A stretch of DNA of 9,395 nucleotides. It comes from Tangfeifania sp. Lineage in GTDB: Bacteria; Bacteroidota; Bacteroidia; Bacteroidales; Prolixibacteraceae. Where the stretch lies: assembly GCA_018400515.1 (NCBI GenBank), contig JAGYMR010000098.1:1-9395 (forward strand). The letters are read 5' to 3'. Shown piece by piece: positions 6,448 to 9,395 of the stretch (positions are counted from its first letter, which is position 1; each line of letters starts with the position of its first letter). The notes beneath the pieces are model-generated. The model was not told the DNA's origin and made no database searches. It saw nothing but the letters and a program-made list of their open reading frames with translations. The position numbers and the translations under genes are program-made.

Positions 6448-9240
6448 ATGAAACGGTACGTAATTACAATAATTCTTCTGTTCCTGGTCGCAGCGGCCGG
6501 GATTTTATATTTTCCGAGGAACGAACGGATTTTTTCCGGGGATAACTCCCTTTACGATGCTGTGCCTGTTTCTTCCCCCTTTTTTTTTGAGTTTCATTCC
6601 CTCCGGTCAATTCCCCTGGAGAGCCATCCCCTGGAGGAACTGGCGAATGCGGGGATCTGGCCGTTCTTCTTCCGAACTACCCAAAAGCTGGACAGCCTTA
6701 TTGAGCATAACGAATCGCTTTCCGGAAGGCTCCGGACGCGTCCCTTCATTCTTTCTTTTGGATTTACCGGCAGGAGTGAGCTCGTGCCGCTGATTATCAC
6801 CAAAGCCGGAAGCAATGAACGCCGAAAGGCCCTTGAATCCCTTTTGAATCATTGCTACCCCCCTGAAAAACATGCTTATAAACAGGAGAGTTACGGGAAG
6901 CACACCATCCTGCAGATCGACCACGCGATGCGGAATAAGCCGGTTTTTTTATCTTTTACGAAGGGAGTGCTTTTGATAAGTCCCCGCTCCATTCTGGTGG
7001 AACGGGCCATCCGGCAATTGACCACCGGCGGACTTCCCGAAGATCCTTATTTTATGAAGGTCTGCAAAACCGCGAATGCCTCCTCAGGGATCTCTTTTTT
7101 CCTCAATCATGCCAACTTTGGCAATTTTGCCGGAAACCTGGTTCACAACCGGTCAACCCGTCAGCCGGATGAATTTGGGGAAACCCCCCGGGGAAAAATC
7201 CGGGAACAGGTGGAGGGGTTTCAACATTTTGCCCAATGGAGTGAACTCGATCTTAGCTTTAGCGACAACTATTTTTCCATGAGTGGAATTTCAGCGGCCG
7301 ATGACTCCCTGAACCATTTTTTACCGGTGTTTGAAGATCAACAGCCGGTCCGGTTTTCGGCAGAGGATGTTTTGCCCGGGAATACCGCTTTCTTTTGCAG
7401 CTACGCTTTTTCGGAGAAAACGGCTTTTTTCGACCGGCTGGATGCTTTTTTTACCCATTCCGATATTTATTACTTGCGCGAAGAGCGGATGAAACGCTAT
7501 CAAAGTGCGTTCCGGGCTGACTTCAAAGCGGCTTTTCAAAAAATTGTTAAAGATGAAGTTATTGTAGCTGCAACGACCATCCCGGTCGATCCTGCCAATA
7601 AGACCGTCTTTTTCATTGTGCACACCAAAGGCAAATCGGATGCCGAAGAGCAATTGACTGAACTGCTGCAAAATTATTCAGTCCGGAAAGGAATGGCCCC
7701 CGATTCTCTGATGGGGGAGTATGTTTTGGATGGGGAGGTTCGTTTTCCGGTTTACCGGTTTCCGTTTCCCTCATTCCCCGGCATCTGGCTGGGGAGTCCG
7801 TTTGGCATGGCAGCGGCTGAATATGTTACCTTTTTTGACAATTTCATGGTTTTTGCCAATTCTGAACAGGGGATCCGCGAATACCTGCGCAGCATGGAGC
7901 TGGGGGCAACGCTTGGAGAAGACATGGAGTACCAGCGATTCAGGCAAAATGCATCCAACCGTTCCAACATCAATGTTTATGTTGATGTAAATAAGGCATT
8001 CGGACTGGGTAAGGAAATCCTTTCTGAATCCCTGGCGGAGACGCTCGGAGAAAAGGCGGCCGCTGTCCGGAAGTTCAGGGCCGTTAACTGGCAGGTGCAG
8101 CGGGATAAAAACATCTATTTTAATTCCGTGGGGTTCGATTTCCGCCCCCAGGCCCCCGCAGAGCCTCAGACCACATGGCAGAGTACAGTCGGATCGATCA
8201 CCGGCTTGAAACCCCAGTTGGTGGAGAATCACGATGTTCCCGGGGAACGGGAGATCATTGTTCAGGATGAGGATTTCAATTTGTACCAGTTAACCGGTGA
8301 GGGCAGGGTCCGCTGGTCCATTCCCCTTTCCGGCCCCGTCTTAAGTGAAATCCATCAGGTCGATTACTACAAAAACGGCCACCTGCAATACCTTTTTAAT
8401 ACGCGGGAAAACCTCTACCTGATCGACAGGAATGGAAACAATGTCGCTCATTTTCCTGTTGAGTTCCGGTCGCCCGCTACCAACGGGGTGAATGTGTTTG
8501 ATTATAATAACAACCGCGATTACCGCTATTTCGTTGCCTGTGAAAACAAAAAAGTGGTGGCTTATGACCGTTCGGCAAAGATCGTCACCGGCTGGAAATT
8601 TGAGGGGACAGACCATCGGGTAACGAATCCGGTTCAACACTTCCGGATCGGTAACAGGGATTACATCGTTTTTAATGATCCATCACGGATCTATATCCAA
8701 AACCGGCGGGGTGCAACGCGTGTTGAGACATCCTCCTGGTTTGATATTTCAAAAAATCCGCTGGTACTTGATCTCCATGGCACCCCTAAAATTGTTGCCA
8801 CCGATACCGGTGGGAAAGTACATTATGTCTATTTTGACGGCCGCCATGAAGAAAAGGAAACCGGCCGATTCAGTGAAAACCATTTTTTTACGGTGGATGA
8901 CCTGAATGGCAACGATATTCCCGATTTTGTGTTTGTGGACGGGAATGTGCTGACCGTCATGGATGAAAACGGAAAAAGGCTGTTCCGGGAAAAAATGGAT
9001 CACCCCCTCTCATTCCCTCCGAATATTTACACCTTTGCTTCCGACCTGAAGAAGATCGGCATTGTGGATGCCACAGCTAACCGTATTTTTCTTTACAATC
9101 CTGACGGAAAACTGCACCGGGGATTCCCATTCCAGGGCAACAGTGAATTCACTGTTGGAAAACTGTCGGACGATGCACCGGGATTAAGTCTGATCGTGGG
9201 AAGTGAAGGGGGCAAACTGTACCATTACCTGCTGAACTGA
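6448..9240 (+). CDS. Membrane-anchored or exported protein, DUF3352-like N-terminal region and seven-repeat beta-propeller C-terminus; function unknown
   Basis: I do not recognise a named gene. I prefer the ATG at 6448 (930 residues) over an in-frame TTG at 6439, because it puts MKRY just before a single hydrophobic segment (about residues 4-22) with no lipobox cysteine. This suggests a signal anchor or signal peptide, with the rest outside the cytoplasm. Residues about 35-570 are phenylalanine-rich alpha/beta sequence and vaguely resemble DUF3352-type proteins; this is weak. From about 575 to the end there are eight similar strand motifs (such as NLYQL, NLYLI, RIYIQ, RIFLY, KLYHY) at residues 611, 655, 702, 747, 790, 834, 879 and 923, spaced 43-47. 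D818-L-N820-G-N822-D-I-P-D826 matches the calcium loop of FG-GAP/VCBS repeats, and D685-Y-N-N-N-R-D691 is a degenerate copy. A seven-bladed propeller closed by the last strand is the simplest reading. The gene starts 93 bases after infB on the same strand. Confidence 0.8.
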   Translation: MKRYVITIILLFLVAAAGILYFPRNERIFSGDNSLYDAVPVSSPFFFEFHSLRSIPLESHPLEELANAGIWPFFFRTTQKLDSLIEHNESLSGRLRTRPFILSFGFTGRSELVPLIITKAGSNERRKALESLLNHCYPPEKHAYKQESYGKHTILQIDHAMRNKPVFLSFTKGVLLISPRSILVERAIRQLTTGGLPEDPYFMKVCKTANASSGISFFLNHANFGNFAGNLVHNRSTRQPDEFGETPRGKIREQVEGFQHFAQWSELDLSFSDNYFSMSGISAADDSLNHFLPVFEDQQPVRFSAEDVLPGNTAFFCSYAFSEKTAFFDRLDAFFTHSDIYYLREERMKRYQSAFRADFKAAFQKIVKDEVIVAATTIPVDPANKTVFFIVHTKGKSDAEEQLTELLQNYSVRKGMAPDSLMGEYVLDGEVRFPVYRFPFPSFPGIWLGSPFGMAAAEYVTFFDNFMVFANSEQGIREYLRSMELGATLGEDMEYQRFRQNASNRSNINVYVDVNKAFGLGKEILSESLAETLGEKAAAVRKFRAVNWQVQRDKNIYFNSVGFDFRPQAPAEPQTTWQSTVGSITGLKPQLVENHDVPGEREIIVQDEDFNLYQLTGEGRVRWSIPLSGPVLSEIHQVDYYKNGHLQYLFNTRENLYLIDRNGNNVAHFPVEFRSPATNGVNVFDYNNNRDYRYFVACENKKVVAYDRSAKIVTGWKFEGTDHRVTNPVQHFRIGNRDYIVFNDPSRIYIQNRRGATRVETSSWFDISKNPLVLDLHGTPKIVATDTGGKVHYVYFDGRHEEKETGRFSENHFFTVDDLNGNDIPDFVFVDGNVLTVMDENGKRLFREKMDHPLSFPPNIYTFASDLKKIGIVDATANRIFLYNPDGKLHRGFPFQGNSEFTVGKLSDDAPGLSLIVGSEGGKLYHYLLN

Positions 9241-9258
9241 GGGCCGATCTCTCCGGTG

Positions 9259-9298
9259 TTTTCCTGCTTCGCGCAACAATAAGCGGGGTTCAGGAGAA
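9259..9298. other. Imperfect 14-pair stem-loop downstream of the propeller gene
   Basis: Bases 9259-9266 pair with 9291-9298 (eight pairs, one G-U), then after a two-base bulge (9289-9290) 9267-9272 pairs with 9283-9288 (six pairs, two G-U) around a ten-base loop. It begins 19 bases after the TGA of the upstream gene. No T-run follows on either strand, so it is not a standard intrinsic terminator. It could protect an mRNA 3' end or be coincidental. Confidence 0.3.
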
Positions 9299-9395
9299 TC
9301 TCGCCGGGAAAGGGAGGATGATCCTTTAATACAGCATGCGTGCTTTTATGGTGTGCGGTAATTTTTTCATTGATTCCGTTTGTGTTGTTTGTTAT
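9299..9395. other. Right-edge spacer without an assigned gene
   Basis: This stretch holds no ORF I can support. The last 35 bases turn AT-rich and T-rich with several TTTG/TTG words, as a promoter region for a gene beyond the window might, but no TAnnTTTG element is visible before the sequence ends. Confidence 0.35.

Noticed and set aside
9336..9395. Plus-strand frame from ATG 9336 to the edge
   Set aside because: Only 20 codons, cysteine-rich with no family resemblance, and overlapping T-rich spacer sequence.
1..9395. A novel defence system, mobile element or CRISPR array
   Set aside because: Searched for by eye on both strands: no repeat-spacer pattern, transposase, integrase, nuclease module or terminal repeats. 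The HD protein fits a housekeeping dNTPase-like family in its usual lpxD context, so calling it a defence gene would be unsupported.

Overview
The window looks like ordinary chromosome from a Bacteroidota bacterium, probably Bacteroidales/Marinilabiliales-like. Four things point there: the gene order (an HD-domain dNTPase-like gene ahead of lpxD; rimP-nusA-infB without rbfA/truB), a NusA with a short C-terminus, promoter-like sites fitting the Bacteroidota pattern TTTG-N19..21-TAnnTTTG rather than the sigma70 consensus, and weak or absent Shine-Dalgarno sequences. The genus cannot be fixed from this sequence alone.

Left part (1-1355, minus strand): an HD-superfamily phosphohydrolase resembling SAMHD1-type dNTPases, followed 47 bases downstream by the first 17 codons of lpxD (lipid A biosynthesis), which runs off the window edge. 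A good promoter match for lpxD overlaps the last codons of the HD gene.

Middle (1356-6354): an AT-rich divergent region carries promoter-like elements in both directions. It feeds a plus-strand translation/transcription-factor cluster: rimP (30S maturation), nusA (elongation/termination factor) and infB (initiation factor IF2). rimP and nusA are 5 bases apart. A 97-base gap before infB holds a nested inverted repeat that could be a structured RNA leader. A short rimP leader holds a terminator-like hairpin overlapped by a 20-codon ORF, a possible attenuator. IF2 has a long charge-segregated linker between two IF2_N modules.

Right part (6355-9395): one large gene follows infB, encoding a membrane-anchored or exported protein of about 930 residues. 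Its N-terminal region vaguely resembles DUF3352-type proteins, and its C-terminal third is a regular seven-fold repeat of about 45 residues that reads as an FG-GAP/VCBS-like beta-propeller. Its function is unknown. The last 155 bases hold a sizeable imperfect hairpin and no convincing gene.

Most of the window is core housekeeping DNA. I see no mobile element, CRISPR array, tRNA, rRNA or defence system. The least explained items are the propeller protein and the two candidate RNA leaders in the rimP-nusA-infB operon.
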